Source of the DNA: JAENVT01 sp040006755
Lineage (GTDB): Bacteria > Actinomycetota > Acidimicrobiia > Acidimicrobiales > Ilumatobacteraceae
Direction of reading: 5' to 3'
Assembly (NCBI GenBank): GCA_040006755.1
Contig: JBDTWJ010000049.1
Span: 1-22,149 of the forward strand
DNA length: 22,149 nt
The position numbers were made by a program, and so were the translations under genes. The stretch's first letter is position 1. Each line of letters opens with the position of its first letter. Below are positions 1-8,414 of this stretch, piece by piece. The notes under the pieces were generated by a model. It worked only from the letters and a program-made list of their open reading frames with translations. It did no database searches and had not been told where the DNA came from.

Positions 1-431
1 AGATGAACCTGCTTCGCGGCCGGTATCAGACCGGTGATGGTGGAGGCACGCTTCGACTGGGATCCGCGACGATCAAGGTCGCCGGCGCGCCCGCGTCGTT
101 GGCCGACTACAACGGCCGTGAAGTTGCAGTAGGCATCCGGCCCGAGCATATCTCCGAGGGAACCGCCGCATCTGGTGACAACACCCTCAGCGGGAAGGTG
201 ACAGTTCGCGAGGGCCTTGGCTCAGAAGTGATCCTGCACATCGAGGTCGATGCCGACGGCGTCGACACCGAGGCAGTGCGCGACGCGATGGAGAGCGAGA
301 AGGCCGGACAGACTGTGTCGGCCCGGCTGCCACCGCGCACACCGCTGAAGCTCGACGAGACGGCGCACCTGGTGGTCGATCCGGAGCAGCTGCACCTGTT
401 CGATCTCGAGAGTGGCCTCGCCATTCGCTGA
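1..431 (+). CDS. ABC transporter ATP-binding protein, C-terminal fragment (MalK/UgpC type)
   Basis: Only the last 143 or so codons are in the window; the ATPase core lies upstream of base 1. The visible part begins with MNLL, which fits the post-ATPase stretch '..SPAMNLL' of CUT1 sugar importers. The Met at base 3 is therefore internal, not a start. The motif VGIRPEHI (about residues 42-49 of the fragment) is the hallmark of the TOBE/OB-fold regulatory domain of MalK/UgpC-like ATPases. The end (VDPEQLHLFDLESGLAI) matches the family's usual 'lFD..TG..l' ending. The role would be to energise uptake of a sugar or glycerol phosphate at the inner face of the membrane. The substrate cannot be told, because the permease and binding-protein genes are outside the window. 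The stop TGA is at 429-431. Confidence 0.85.
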   Translation, partial: MNLLRGRYQTGDGGGTLRLGSATIKVAGAPASLADYNGREVAVGIRPEHISEGTAASGDNTLSGKVTVREGLGSEVILHIEVDADGVDTEAVRDAMESEKAGQTVSARLPPRTPLKLDETAHLVVDPEQLHLFDLESGLAIR

Positions 432-449
432 CGCTGCTACAGCTGTAGT

Positions 450-474
450 CCCACACCGTGTATTTGGGTGCGGG
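450..474 (+). terminator. possible hairpin terminator after the ABC ATPase gene
   Basis: CCC-A-CACC (450-457) can pair with GGTG-C-GGG (467-474) around a 9-base loop, giving seven pairs with one A/C mismatch. It starts 18 bases after the stop codon. There is no U tract, which is common for actinobacterial hairpins but makes the call weak. A 12-bp perfect palindrome CTACAGCTGTAG lies just before it at 437-448. Confidence 0.3.
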
Positions 475-528
475 CACACTGAGGTTGAACATCGTTCCTG
501 ATCATCGACGCAGACGATGTGGGCGGCT

Positions 529-558
529 TTGACCTGTCGAACGAGTGTTCGATAGAGT
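529..558 (+). promoter_or_regulatory. dnaE2 promoter (-35 TTGACC, -10 TAGAGT)
   Basis: TTGACC at 529-534 differs from the -35 consensus at one base. It is followed by an 18-bp spacer and TAGAGT (TANNNT) at 553-558. The LexA box fills almost the whole spacer. Transcription should start about 6-8 bases after 558, so the mRNA leader before the ATG at 569 would be only a few bases long. Confidence 0.65.
537..552. promoter_or_regulatory. LexA-binding SOS box
   Basis: TCGAACGAGTGTTCGA is a perfect match to the actinobacterial SOS operator core GAAC-N4-GTTC with extended TC/GA flanks. It sits between the -35 and -10 elements of the dnaE2 promoter, so bound LexA would block RNA polymerase directly. 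It also overlaps the GTG at 545, which argues against that codon as the dnaE2 start. Confidence 0.9.
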
Positions 559-568
559 AGGAACTCCT

Positions 569-3500
569 ATGGGGTTCAACAACCCGAACATGCCGTGGTG
601 GGAGCTGGAATCAATGCTCTCCGACCGACCACCGGCGCGCCGTGGCAAAGACGGTCGCGGCCCAGGTTCACCGGCATGGAACGCGGGTGGCGACGGGCCG
701 GCATGGAGCCGCAAACGTCAGCCCTACCAGGCACCAGATCCCGATCAGACACGCCCGCTCATGCGTCCCGACTCGCCGGCGGTGCCCTATGCCGAACTGC
801 ACTGCCACACCAACTTCTCGTTCCTCGACGGTGCGTCGCATCCCGAGCAACTGGCAGAGGAAGCCGCTCGACTCGGCCTCGAGGCGCTTGCTGTTACCGA
901 TCACGACGGTCTCTACGGTGTCGTTCGCTTCGCCGAGGCAGCGCGCGCCGTGGGATTGCCGACAGTGTTCGGCGCCGAGATCACGCTCTCGTACGAAGGG
1001 CGTGTCGTGCTGACTGAAACAGAGACGCAAGCACAGCGTCGGCCGTCGCACGGCCAGGTGCAGGCCGACAGCCGGGAGCAGCCAAAGCGAAGCGGTGGCC
1101 AGTCCCGGCCATCAGATAGGGGTCTCGTTCCTGATCATCATGCTCCGGATCCGCATGGCGATCATCTGCTCGTGCTGGCCGATGGGCCCACCGGGTACGC
1201 GCAGCTTGCCCGTGCCCTCAGCCTCGGCCATCTGGCTGGCGAGAAAAGTGCGCCGATGTTCACACTGCTCGACATCGCTGACGCGATGTCAGGTCATGGT
1301 TGGGTGCTCACTGGATGCCGCAAGGGAGCCGTCCCTGCGACGCTGGTCGAGCACGGGCCTGCTGCAGCGGCCAAGGAACTGCAGCGACTGATCGAACTGT
1401 TCGGGCGCGACCGTGTAGTGGTGGAGTTGTGGGATCACGGCGATCCGCTCGACTCGGCGCGCAACGATGCGCTCGCCGAACTGGCGGCGCGCCACGATCT
1501 CACCTGCGTGGCCACCAACAACGTGCACTACGCCACGCCATCCCAACGCCGATTGGCCACGGCCATCGCCGCGGTGCGTTCTCGTCGCAGCCTCGACCAG
1601 CTGGATCCGTGGTTGCCGGCGTCAACCGGTGCGCATCTGCGCAGTGGCGCGGAGCAGGCCCGTCGGTTCCTGCGCTATCCGGGCGTCGTCGAGGCCGCTG
1701 CAGAGATCGGGCGCGCGGCGGCGTTCGATCTCTCCCTGGTCGCCCCCAACTTGCCGCCATTTCCCTGCCCACCCGGACTCACCGAGATGCAGTACCTGCG
1801 CCAGATCGTGGAGGATGGTGGCCGCCGTCGGTATGGAGAGCGACCGGCTTCCCACGAAGACCTGTCGCTGCGTGCAAGGGCGTGGAAGACCATCGATCAC
1901 GAGCTCGACGTCATCGAGCATCTCGGATTCCCCGGCTACTTCCTAGTGGTGTGGGACCTCGTCGAGTTCTGCAACCGGGCCAACATCTTCTGCCAGGGAC
2001 GTGGCAGCGCTGCCAACAGCGCGGCGTGTTACGCCATGGGCATCACCAAGGCCGATGCGGTGTCGCTCGGGCTGTTGTTCGAGCGGTTCCTGTCGACCGA
2101 GCGCGATGGACCGCCCGACATCGACATCGACATCGAGAGCGACCGCAGGGAAGAGGTCATCCAGTACGTGTACCAGCGCTACGGCCGTCACCACACAGCG
2201 CAGGTCGCCAACGTCATCACATACCGGGCGCGGTCGGCTGTACGCGATATGGCCAAGGCGCTCGGCTATGCCCCGGGCCAGCAAGACGCGTGGAGCAAAC
2301 AGATCGATGCCTGGGGCAATGTCGCCACCACAGCCAGCCAACCCGATCACGGCATCCCAAACGCTGTACTGGATTTGGCCACCGAGATCGAGGATGCACC
2401 GCGTCACCTCGGTATCCACTCCGGCGGCATGGTCATCTGCGACCGTCCTGTGATCGAGGTCTGTCCCGTCGAGTGGGGACGCATGGACAAGCGCAGTGTG
2501 CTGCAATGGGACAAGGACGACTGCGCGGCAGCCGGATTGGTCAAGTTCGATCTGCTGGGCCTCGGCATGCTCAGCGCGCTGCACTACGCCGTCGATCTCA
2601 TTCGCGAGCACCGTGGCTACGAGATCGATCTTGCCACCATCCCGCAAGAAGACGATGTGTATGCGATGTTGTGCCGCGCCGACACCGTCGGCGTGTTCCA
2701 GATCGAATCCCGTGCACAGATGGCCACGCTTCCCCGGTTGAAGCCGCGCCGTTTCTACGACCTGGTGGTCGAGGTCGCGCTCATTCGTCCGGGTCCTATC
2801 CAGGGCGGGTCGGTGCATCCCTACATCCGCCGCCGCAACGGCCAGGAGCCGATCACCTACCTGCATCCGCTGCTCGAGAACTCGCTCGGCAAGACACTTG
2901 GCGTCCCACTGTTCCAGGAGCAACTGATGCAGATGGCAATCGACGTCGCCGGGTTCACAGCCACCGAAGCCGACGAGCTACGCCAGGCGATGGGATCAAA
3001 GCGCAGCAGGGCGCGGATGGAGAAGTTGAAGTCGCGTCTCTACGACGGTATGGCCGAGCGCGACATCACCGGGGATGTCGCCGACGAGATCTTCACCAAG
3101 ATGTCGGCGTTCGCCCATTACGGGTTCCCCGAGTCGCACAGTGTCAGCTTCTCGTACCTCGTCTATGCCTCGTCATGGATCAAGTTCCACGAGCCTGCAG
3201 CATTCTGCGCGGCGTTGTTGAATGCACAGCCGATGGGATTCTGGAGCCCACATTCGCTTGCTCAGGATGCGACGCGGCATGGCGTGGTGGTGCGAACCCC
3301 TGATCTCAACGCCTCACTTGCTACAGCCACCTTGGAGCCGTGTTCGGAGTCGGTCGGTGATGTTGCCGTGCGGTTGGGCATCGGCTCGGTCCGTGGTGTC
3401 GGCAGCGACCTTGCGAAGGAGATCGACGCGGGCCGGCCGTACGAATCGCTCGAAGATCTGGTGCGTCGTGTGCCATCGTTGCAATTGCAACAACTCGAGG

Positions 3501-4057
3501 CGATGGCGACGGCCGGGATGTTCGAAGACTGTTTTGGCCTCGAACGCCGTGAGGCGCTGTGGGCGGTCGGCGGCGCTGTGCAATCGCGGTCCGACCGATT
3601 GCAGGGCATCATCACCGGAGAGCGTCCGCCGCGTTTGCCAGGCATGGATCCGATGGAAACCGTCGTCGCTGATCTGTGGGCTACCGGCGTGGCACCCAAT
3701 GGGCATCCCACCCAGTTCCTGCGCGACGAACTGCGCCAGCGTGGTGTCGTCACAGCGAAGGGTCTGTGGGATTGCGAGCCGAAGACCAAGGTGATGGTTG
3801 CCGGGGTCGTCACCCATCGGCAGCGGCCGATGACAGCCCAAGGGGTCACGTTCATGAACCTCGAAGACGAGACCGGGCTGATCAACGTCGTCGTGTCGAA
3901 GGGATGTTGGGCCCGGTATCGCACGCTGGCACGCAGCGCGCCTGCGCTGTTGATACGAGGCCGCCTCGAGCGAGCCGAGGGTGTCATCAACGTCGTTGCC
4001 GACGAGTTGATGCGGTTGCCTGTTGCGGCGTCCAACCCCAGTCGCGACTTCCGCTGA
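569..4057 (+). CDS. dnaE2: error-prone DNA polymerase III alpha subunit DnaE2 (ImuC)
   Basis: This is the SOS mutagenesis polymerase that copies past DNA damage in the cytoplasm, normally with ImuB and ImuA'. I chose ATG 569 (1162 aa) because the protein then begins MGFNNPNMPWWELE, as the actinobacterial family does, and because the in-frame GTG at 545 lies inside the LexA box. An AGGA at 559-562 is correctly spaced but may not be transcribed. The PHP domain comes first with its metal motifs intact (HCH at 78-80, TDHDG near 110-114). The polymerase core follows, with PDIDID giving catalytic Asp 517 and 519, and KFDLLGLG giving Asp 661. A C-terminal OB fold lies at about 1070-1150 (VMVAGVVTHRQRPM). 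It is longer than usual because of a polar insertion of about 45 residues (roughly 149-195) within the PHP region. No imuA' or imuB is in the window, so the partners must be encoded elsewhere. Confidence 0.95.
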   Translation: MGFNNPNMPWWELESMLSDRPPARRGKDGRGPGSPAWNAGGDGPAWSRKRQPYQAPDPDQTRPLMRPDSPAVPYAELHCHTNFSFLDGASHPEQLAEEAARLGLEALAVTDHDGLYGVVRFAEAARAVGLPTVFGAEITLSYEGRVVLTETETQAQRRPSHGQVQADSREQPKRSGGQSRPSDRGLVPDHHAPDPHGDHLLVLADGPTGYAQLARALSLGHLAGEKSAPMFTLLDIADAMSGHGWVLTGCRKGAVPATLVEHGPAAAAKELQRLIELFGRDRVVVELWDHGDPLDSARNDALAELAARHDLTCVATNNVHYATPSQRRLATAIAAVRSRRSLDQLDPWLPASTGAHLRSGAEQARRFLRYPGVVEAAAEIGRAAAFDLSLVAPNLPPFPCPPGLTEMQYLRQIVEDGGRRRYGERPASHEDLSLRARAWKTIDHELDVIEHLGFPGYFLVVWDLVEFCNRANIFCQGRGSAANSAACYAMGITKADAVSLGLLFERFLSTERDGPPDIDIDIESDRREEVIQYVYQRYGRHHTAQVANVITYRARSAVRDMAKALGYAPGQQDAWSKQIDAWGNVATTASQPDHGIPNAVLDLATEIEDAPRHLGIHSGGMVICDRPVIEVCPVEWGRMDKRSVLQWDKDDCAAAGLVKFDLLGLGMLSALHYAVDLIREHRGYEIDLATIPQEDDVYAMLCRADTVGVFQIESRAQMATLPRLKPRRFYDLVVEVALIRPGPIQGGSVHPYIRRRNGQEPITYLHPLLENSLGKTLGVPLFQEQLMQMAIDVAGFTATEADELRQAMGSKRSRARMEKLKSRLYDGMAERDITGDVADEIFTKMSAFAHYGFPESHSVSFSYLVYASSWIKFHEPAAFCAALLNAQPMGFWSPHSLAQDATRHGVVVRTPDLNASLATATLEPCSESVGDVAVRLGIGSVRGVGSDLAKEIDAGRPYESLEDLVRRVPSLQLQQLEAMATAGMFEDCFGLERREALWAVGGAVQSRSDRLQGIITGERPPRLPGMDPMETVVADLWATGVAPNGHPTQFLRDELRQRGVVTAKGLWDCEPKTKVMVAGVVTHRQRPMTAQGVTFMNLEDETGLINVVVSKGCWARYRTLARSAPALLIRGRLERAEGVINVVADELMRLPVAASNPSRDFR

Positions 4058-4114
4058 GCCTTCCCGGGTTTGGCACGGAACCTCGTCTAAGGTCGTCGGG
4101 CGGAGGTCTCGACC

Positions 4115-4627
4115 ATGCAGTACGCATTGCAGAATGCCGCGCCGCAGCCGACGCTGCAGCACCTCGTGCGCGACCTCGAAGGAAAGCGTGTCAAGCTCAT
4201 CACCTTCAGCGGTGTCGTCACTGTGGCGCCAGCGCAGCAACGTGGCATCGTCGTGCGCACGACACCAGATGTGCCCGGCGCACCGGTCGGGTTCTATGTA
4301 CCCGACGCATTCGGCGTACCAACGATCGATGCGATCGTCGTCGTCGAGGCCACGCCGACCCAAGTCGTCATCGACGGCCGCACGCAGATGGCAACGGCGT
4401 ACGGGCTCAGCGACATCACGGTGCGACTCGTGGAATCCGAGCAGGCGCCGGGCGTGGGTTGGCCGTACCTCAGCTTCACGTGCCACAGCAACGACCTGGC
4501 GCTCGGTGTGCACTACCGCGTCACCATCCAGCACCCGCTCCCGAGGCCCGCGGCGCCGACGCCAGCAACTTCACCAGCAGCCCCCATCCCCGCGCGGGCA
4601 CCGACAGCGCCACCAGCCGAGACCTGA
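4115..4627 (+). CDS. uncharacterised protein with a Pro/Ala-rich C-terminal tail
   Basis: I do not recognise this 170-residue protein. ATG 4115 has a good Shine-Dalgarno (GGAGG at 4102-4106, 8 bases before) and a possible -10, TAAGGT, at 4088-4093, which would give a leader of about 20 bases. The body (about residues 1-140) alternates beta-prone stretches such as KLITFSGVVTV and AIVVVEATPTQVVIDG, with no predicted membrane segment, signal peptide or cysteine pair. The last 30 residues are nearly all Pro, Ala and Thr, like a disordered tail. It lies 57 bases after dnaE2 on the same strand. It could be cotranscribed, but the likely promoter of its own makes a link to SOS uncertain. Confidence 0.7.
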   Translation: MQYALQNAAPQPTLQHLVRDLEGKRVKLITFSGVVTVAPAQQRGIVVRTTPDVPGAPVGFYVPDAFGVPTIDAIVVVEATPTQVVIDGRTQMATAYGLSDITVRLVESEQAPGVGWPYLSFTCHSNDLALGVHYRVTIQHPLPRPAAPTPATSPAAPIPARAPTAPPAET

Positions 4628-4730
4628 ACCTGCGCAGTTGGGCTCCATGGGCGCGTCTTGTGCCGCCCGCTGCACAGCGCCGCCTGCTGCGTAGTAGCGC
4701 ACCCAAGGATTTGAAAGCGGGTCGAGCGCC

Positions 4731-5525
4731 TCAGTCGTGTAGCGCTTCTTTCGACAGCGTGCCCGAGAGAAATGGTTCGTCGGTGCCGATCACACCTTCG
4801 TCGCGCAGTCGCTCGGCAGCCTTCACGAATGCGCCGAACGAGATCAAAGTCAGCAGGCTGCCTGTCGAGACACGGCGCACGCCTGCTTCGGCGAGCTGGG
4901 CGACACTCGGACCACCGCGCATGATCAGTACGTTCACGGGAACACCGACGGCAGACACGAGCGTTCTGATCTGATCGATGTCGATCAATCCGGGGGCGTA
5001 CACAACATCGGCGCCGGCGCCTGCGTATGCCTGCAGCCTGGCGATTGTGTTGTCGAGATCAGTGACACCGTGCAGGTGGTTCTCGCAGCGCGCGGTCAAC
5101 ACGAGCCCGGTTGACGCCGCGCCGGCCGCTGCTGCTGCCACGCGCTCGACCGACACCTCGAGTGGATCGATCGATTGGGTCGCGGGGTTCCAATCCTCGA
5201 TCGAGCATCCAGCAGCACCTTGCCGGGCCAGCAGCTCGACGGTCTCGGTGACTCCGGCACGATCGTCGGCGTAACAGCGCTCGGAGTCGACGTTGAGGGG
5301 CAGGGCGGTGGCCTTCGCCAATTGCCCGACGTGAACGAGCAGTTCATCGCGTCCAACCATCATGTCGAGCCGGCCGAGGGTCGCGGCGAAGCCCGCGCTG
5401 GTCGAGGCAAGCGCGTTGAAGCCGAGTGTGGCAAGCAGTCGGGCAGACCCGAGGTCGTGAGGATTCGGCATCACGAAGGTGCCTTCGCTGTGCAGGTCTC
5501 GGAAGGTGTCGGTCGACGACGTCAT
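4731..5525 (-). CDS. isocitrate lyase/PEP mutase family enzyme
   Basis: This is a TIM-barrel enzyme of the PEP mutase/isocitrate lyase superfamily, which makes or breaks C-C or C-P bonds next to a carboxylate using Mg2+. Visible family marks are VMPNPHDLGSARLL near the N-terminus, LNVDSERCYADD (metal-binding acidic loop), GCSIEDW, LTARCENHLHG, ADVVYAPGL and RRVSTGSLL. These match the widespread 'ICL/PEP mutase family' group of about 260 residues, many of which are lyases of unknown substrate; the KKCGH motif of true isocitrate lyases is absent. I chose ATG 5525 (264 aa) over GTG 5531 because the AAAGG upstream is 8 bases from the ATG but only 2 from the GTG. It starts 22 bases after the PfkB kinase gene stops, so the two are probably cotranscribed. 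Confidence 0.85.
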   Translation of the reverse strand: MTSSTDTFRDLHSEGTFVMPNPHDLGSARLLATLGFNALASTSAGFAATLGRLDMMVGRDELLVHVGQLAKATALPLNVDSERCYADDRAGVTETVELLARQGAAGCSIEDWNPATQSIDPLEVSVERVAAAAAGAASTGLVLTARCENHLHGVTDLDNTIARLQAYAGAGADVVYAPGLIDIDQIRTLVSAVGVPVNVLIMRGGPSVAQLAEAGVRRVSTGSLLTLISFGAFVKAAERLRDEGVIGTDEPFLSGTLSKEALHD

Positions 5526-5547
5526 GTGCACGGCCTTTCAGTCGGGA

Positions 5548-6483
5548 TCAGCGGAGGATTGCACGCAGGCGCGCGTCGGGTTCCGGCCGGGCGCCGAGGT
5601 GCTCGATCACCCACGCTGAGATGGTGGTTGCAAATTGCGCAGCCTCGAGAGCGGTCGAGCCGCTGAGGTAGCGGGCCAGGAATGCGCCTGCGAACGCGTC
5701 GCCGGCACCGGTCGCATCGACGAGGTTGTTGGTAGCGGGCGGGATGTGGGTGACCAAGCCGTCGTCGAAGACGAGCGCTCCGTCGGCATCGAGCTTCAGC
5801 ATGATCAACGCCTTCGGGTACAGCTTGGCCAGTGCCGCGGCAATCGCTTCGGGATCATCGAGGCCGGTGAGCACTTCACCCTCTTCGAAGTTGGGCAGGA
5901 ACACGTCGATGCCGAGGTCTTGGGTGCAGGCCAGAAAGTTGTTGATCCCCATCTCCTCGATCATTTGGAAGGAGCCCGGATCGAACGACAGAGTGGCCCC
6001 GCTTTCCTGTGCGAGGTGCGCCGCGGCACGCGCCGCCGAGCGGGGCGGGTCGACGAAGAACGACCACGCGGTCATGTGGAGATGGTTCGTGTGGCGAATG
6101 GTCTCCTTCGGAAGCTCTGACGGCAGTAGGTAGAAGTCGGCGCCACGGCCCGACACCATCGAACGCTCGCCGGTCTGGTCGACGAACACGGCAACGCAGC
6201 CGGTCAGGTGCTCATCGGATTCGATGAGGTGACTGACCACCCCCTCCTTTGCGAGGTCCTCTTGTGCGAGGAGGCCGAAGCGGTCGCGGCCGATCTTGCC
6301 GATGAACTCGGTCTCCATCCCGCAGCGGATGGCCCACACCGCGACGTTGGCCGCGCTGCCACCGGGCGTCAACATCACCTCGCCGAAGGTGTCGCCACCT
6401 GTCAGCAACTTGCTGTTGGTACGGATCAAAACATCCCAGGCGAAGTCGCCGATGACGCACAAAGGGGCAGGCACGCCGGGCAC
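5548..6483 (-). CDS. PfkB-family carbohydrate kinase
   Basis: A ribokinase-like kinase of 311 residues that transfers phosphate from ATP to a sugar or nucleoside hydroxyl in the cytoplasm. The N-terminal substrate-site motif GGSAANVA is at residues 41-48. The second PfkB signature, VDATGAGDAFAGAF, is at about 255-268, with Asp262 of GAGD as the catalytic base. The substrate cannot be assigned from sequence; the general layout fits ribokinase/adenosine-kinase-like members. The start is GTG 6483; another GTG three codons in is possible, and neither has a strong Shine-Dalgarno. It is followed at 22 bases by the PEP mutase family gene, suggesting a two-step conversion in which a phosphorylated intermediate is later cleaved. 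The gap to the upstream S41 gene is 80 bases and may hold a separate promoter, although I see no clear one. Confidence 0.88.
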   Translation of the reverse strand: MPGVPAPLCVIGDFAWDVLIRTNSKLLTGGDTFGEVMLTPGGSAANVAVWAIRCGMETEFIGKIGRDRFGLLAQEDLAKEGVVSHLIESDEHLTGCVAVFVDQTGERSMVSGRGADFYLLPSELPKETIRHTNHLHMTAWSFFVDPPRSAARAAAHLAQESGATLSFDPGSFQMIEEMGINNFLACTQDLGIDVFLPNFEEGEVLTGLDDPEAIAAALAKLYPKALIMLKLDADGALVFDDGLVTHIPPATNNLVDATGAGDAFAGAFLARYLSGSTALEAAQFATTISAWVIEHLGARPEPDARLRAILR

Positions 6484-6563
6484 GGTAGCCCGTGATTCAG
6501 CAGCTGCGACTGTCGGATTCGCAGGTTGTTGCGGTCACGCCCGGTCGCCCGTCACATCGACTG

Positions 6564-8414
6564 TCAGGTCAGTCGCATCGTTCGCACTTGTTGCAGGTTC
6601 TCACCCTGATAGCCCTCGACGCGAATGATCTCCTGGGGGTGCCCCAACATCAGCTGCGATCCATCGGCAACATCGTGCGATTGATGTGGACGGCCATCGA
6701 CGTAGACATCGATTCGGTCGAGCCTGCTGACATCGAAATCGAGCAGGGGAGCATTCCATCGGATCGACAACGAGGTTGCCGGCTGCGCATCGACCAGTCT
6801 GGCGCAGAACGCCATGAGGTCGACGTTGCCGTTGAGCAGATCATCACGGGTCATCGCGTACGTGCGATGCCCCACGATGCCGATGTCTTCGATCGGCGCT
6901 CCGTCGGACGCGCCGATGCGGGTCGCGCGGCGAACCGAGAGTGTGAACCCAACTCCTCTCGGAAGCCGCGGCAATCGTTGTGGCGTGCCGGCGAGCACAC
7001 TGTTGAGCGTGTCGGCCCACCAGACATTGGCGCCGCCCGCGCCGGTCGCGCGGCCGACGCTGACCACCGTGCCAATCCCGTTGTCCGCGAACCCCGCGGC
7101 GAACAGGTCTGCAGCCGAGTACGTCGTCGAGTCGACCACCGCAACCACCGGGCCGCCGTACACCTGACCGACATCGTTACAACGTTCGAAGGGCGTGATC
7201 GGAACGGACTGCGAATAGACCTCTCCTGTGCCGATCGCGTCGAGGAGTGTTCGCCGCCACGGACTGAGCGATCGTCGATTCTGCGGTGCGTCGGTCATGG
7301 CCCGAGTGAGGTCCGAGGCGATGATCGAGAACCTTGTCGGTGAAATCGGTGACGGAGTGAACAACTGCAGCAAGCGTTCGGCCGCCCAGATCAGTCCGCC
7401 CGGGTTGCCGCGAAGGTCGATGATCAATCCATCCTGTGGCAGTTCGTCGAGCAGTCCCACGACTTCGGCGAGGAATCCGTCGTCGTCCGATAGTTCGAAG
7501 CTCCACAGCCGTAGGTAACCGTGATCGCGTCCGGCGACATTGACCACGCGGGCCGACACGTTGTCCTGGAACTGGCCCGTGATCCATCCACTATCGGCGA
7601 CACCGATCCCCGCCGCTGCAAGACGGTCGTGCCGCTCGCTCTGCCAGAGCCCGGAATTGAACGACAGCTTCTTGGCGCGCCGCACCAGCGCGCGGTCCGG
7701 GTGGATCGCGTTGGCAGCCGCGGCCGGAGCGGTCGGATGCGCGGCATCGGGTGCCGGGCCTGGGTAGATGAAACGCCACTCGAACCGGTGCTCGCGAATC
7801 GGGTCGTCGTCCTTGCGCCGGTAGCCGACGATGATCCATCGTTCGTCGGGCGGTGGACCGATCCCCAGCGGGCGGAAGGTCAGCGAATCAAGTGCTCTGG
7901 CCATCGCGCTGTCGGGACGCCCACCGCGCTCGCCCTCGCCGCGGCGGCGAACGGCGTCGGCGATCGGGACCCCGTTCCATTCGATGATCTCGACGCCGTC
8001 GGTGAACTGTTTGTCGCTGACGAGCTGTCGGATGACCTTGGAGACGATGAAGCGCGCCGCGGAGTCCGTACCGAACTGCTCGACGAGGAACGGCAGGCGC
8101 GCCGCCGTACCGGCAAGCGGCGACGGGGCGATATAGGCGGTGTGCGCATCGCGCAGGTTGGTGAGTATCCCGCCGATCTCGCGGTGGAACGCGTCGTCCG
8201 ACATCAGCCGCGCCCGCTCGTGCAGCCGTCGAAGCTGCTGCACCGGGTCGATGCCGTACATCGCACGCTTCAGCGGCAGGTGCACATACAGGCCGTCGAG
8301 CAGATCGGTGAACATCGTGATGATGTTGGTGCGCTCGAGTTGCGTCAACGGATCCCGCGGCGGCGCGGCTGCAACGGCCTCCGCCCAGCTCAATCCCATC
8401 ATCGCGTCTTTCAC
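6564..8414 (-). CDS. S41 (C-terminal processing) family peptidase
   Basis: A 616-residue serine peptidase-like protein of family S41. A helical N-terminal part is followed by a PDZ-like stretch (about 135-160, DGVEIIEWNGVPIADAV). The protease fold then shows GLIIDLRGNPGG (329-340) and the nucleophile motif TYSAADLFAAGFADN with Ser433, then GATGAGGANVW-like sequence near 455-465. There is no signal peptide or membrane segment, so it should act in the cytoplasm, unlike the secreted CtpA/Tsp enzymes. Its GTG start overlaps the stop of the amidohydrolase gene in a GTGA quartet (8411-8414), which means translational coupling and probably matched amounts of the two proteins. Its substrate is unknown; a partner from the same operon is a reasonable guess. 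Confidence 0.85.
   Translation of the reverse strand: MKDAMMGLSWAEAVAAAPPRDPLTQLERTNIITMFTDLLDGLYVHLPLKRAMYGIDPVQQLRRLHERARLMSDDAFHREIGGILTNLRDAHTAYIAPSPLAGTAARLPFLVEQFGTDSAARFIVSKVIRQLVSDKQFTDGVEIIEWNGVPIADAVRRRGEGERGGRPDSAMARALDSLTFRPLGIGPPPDERWIIVGYRRKDDDPIREHRFEWRFIYPGPAPDAAHPTAPAAAANAIHPDRALVRRAKKLSFNSGLWQSERHDRLAAAGIGVADSGWITGQFQDNVSARVVNVAGRDHGYLRLWSFELSDDDGFLAEVVGLLDELPQDGLIIDLRGNPGGLIWAAERLLQLFTPSPISPTRFSIIASDLTRAMTDAPQNRRSLSPWRRTLLDAIGTGEVYSQSVPITPFERCNDVGQVYGGPVVAVVDSTTYSAADLFAAGFADNGIGTVVSVGRATGAGGANVWWADTLNSVLAGTPQRLPRLPRGVGFTLSVRRATRIGASDGAPIEDIGIVGHRTYAMTRDDLLNGNVDLMAFCARLVDAQPATSLSIRWNAPLLDFDVSRLDRIDVYVDGRPHQSHDVADGSQLMLGHPQEIIRVEGYQGENLQQVRTMRLT

Noticed and set aside
437..448. 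CTACAGCTGTAG palindrome as an operator
   Set aside because: It lies just after a gene end with no promoter next to it; short perfect palindromes are expected by chance.
487..497. Second possible SOS half-site pair GAAC-ATC-GTTC upstream of dnaE2
   Set aside because: The spacer is 3 bases, not the required 4, and it lies outside the promoter; chance similarity is likely.
545..568. GTG 545 as the dnaE2 start
   Set aside because: It lies within the LexA box and upstream of the predicted transcript start; ATG 569 gives the family N-terminus.
1300..3303. Long open frame inside dnaE2 on the same strand, and long antisense frames at 1943-2923 and 3314-4534
   Set aside because: Arg/Pro/Ala-rich composition with no family motif; typical alternate-frame shadows in GC-rich DNA.
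4628..4730. Bidirectional terminator between convergent genes
   Set aside because: Only loose G/C-rich pairings with long loops were found; nothing convincing.
6507..6563. Two copies of CGACTGTC 49 bp apart between the S41 and PfkB genes
   Set aside because: An 8-bp direct repeat alone is weak evidence and no promoter element accompanies it.
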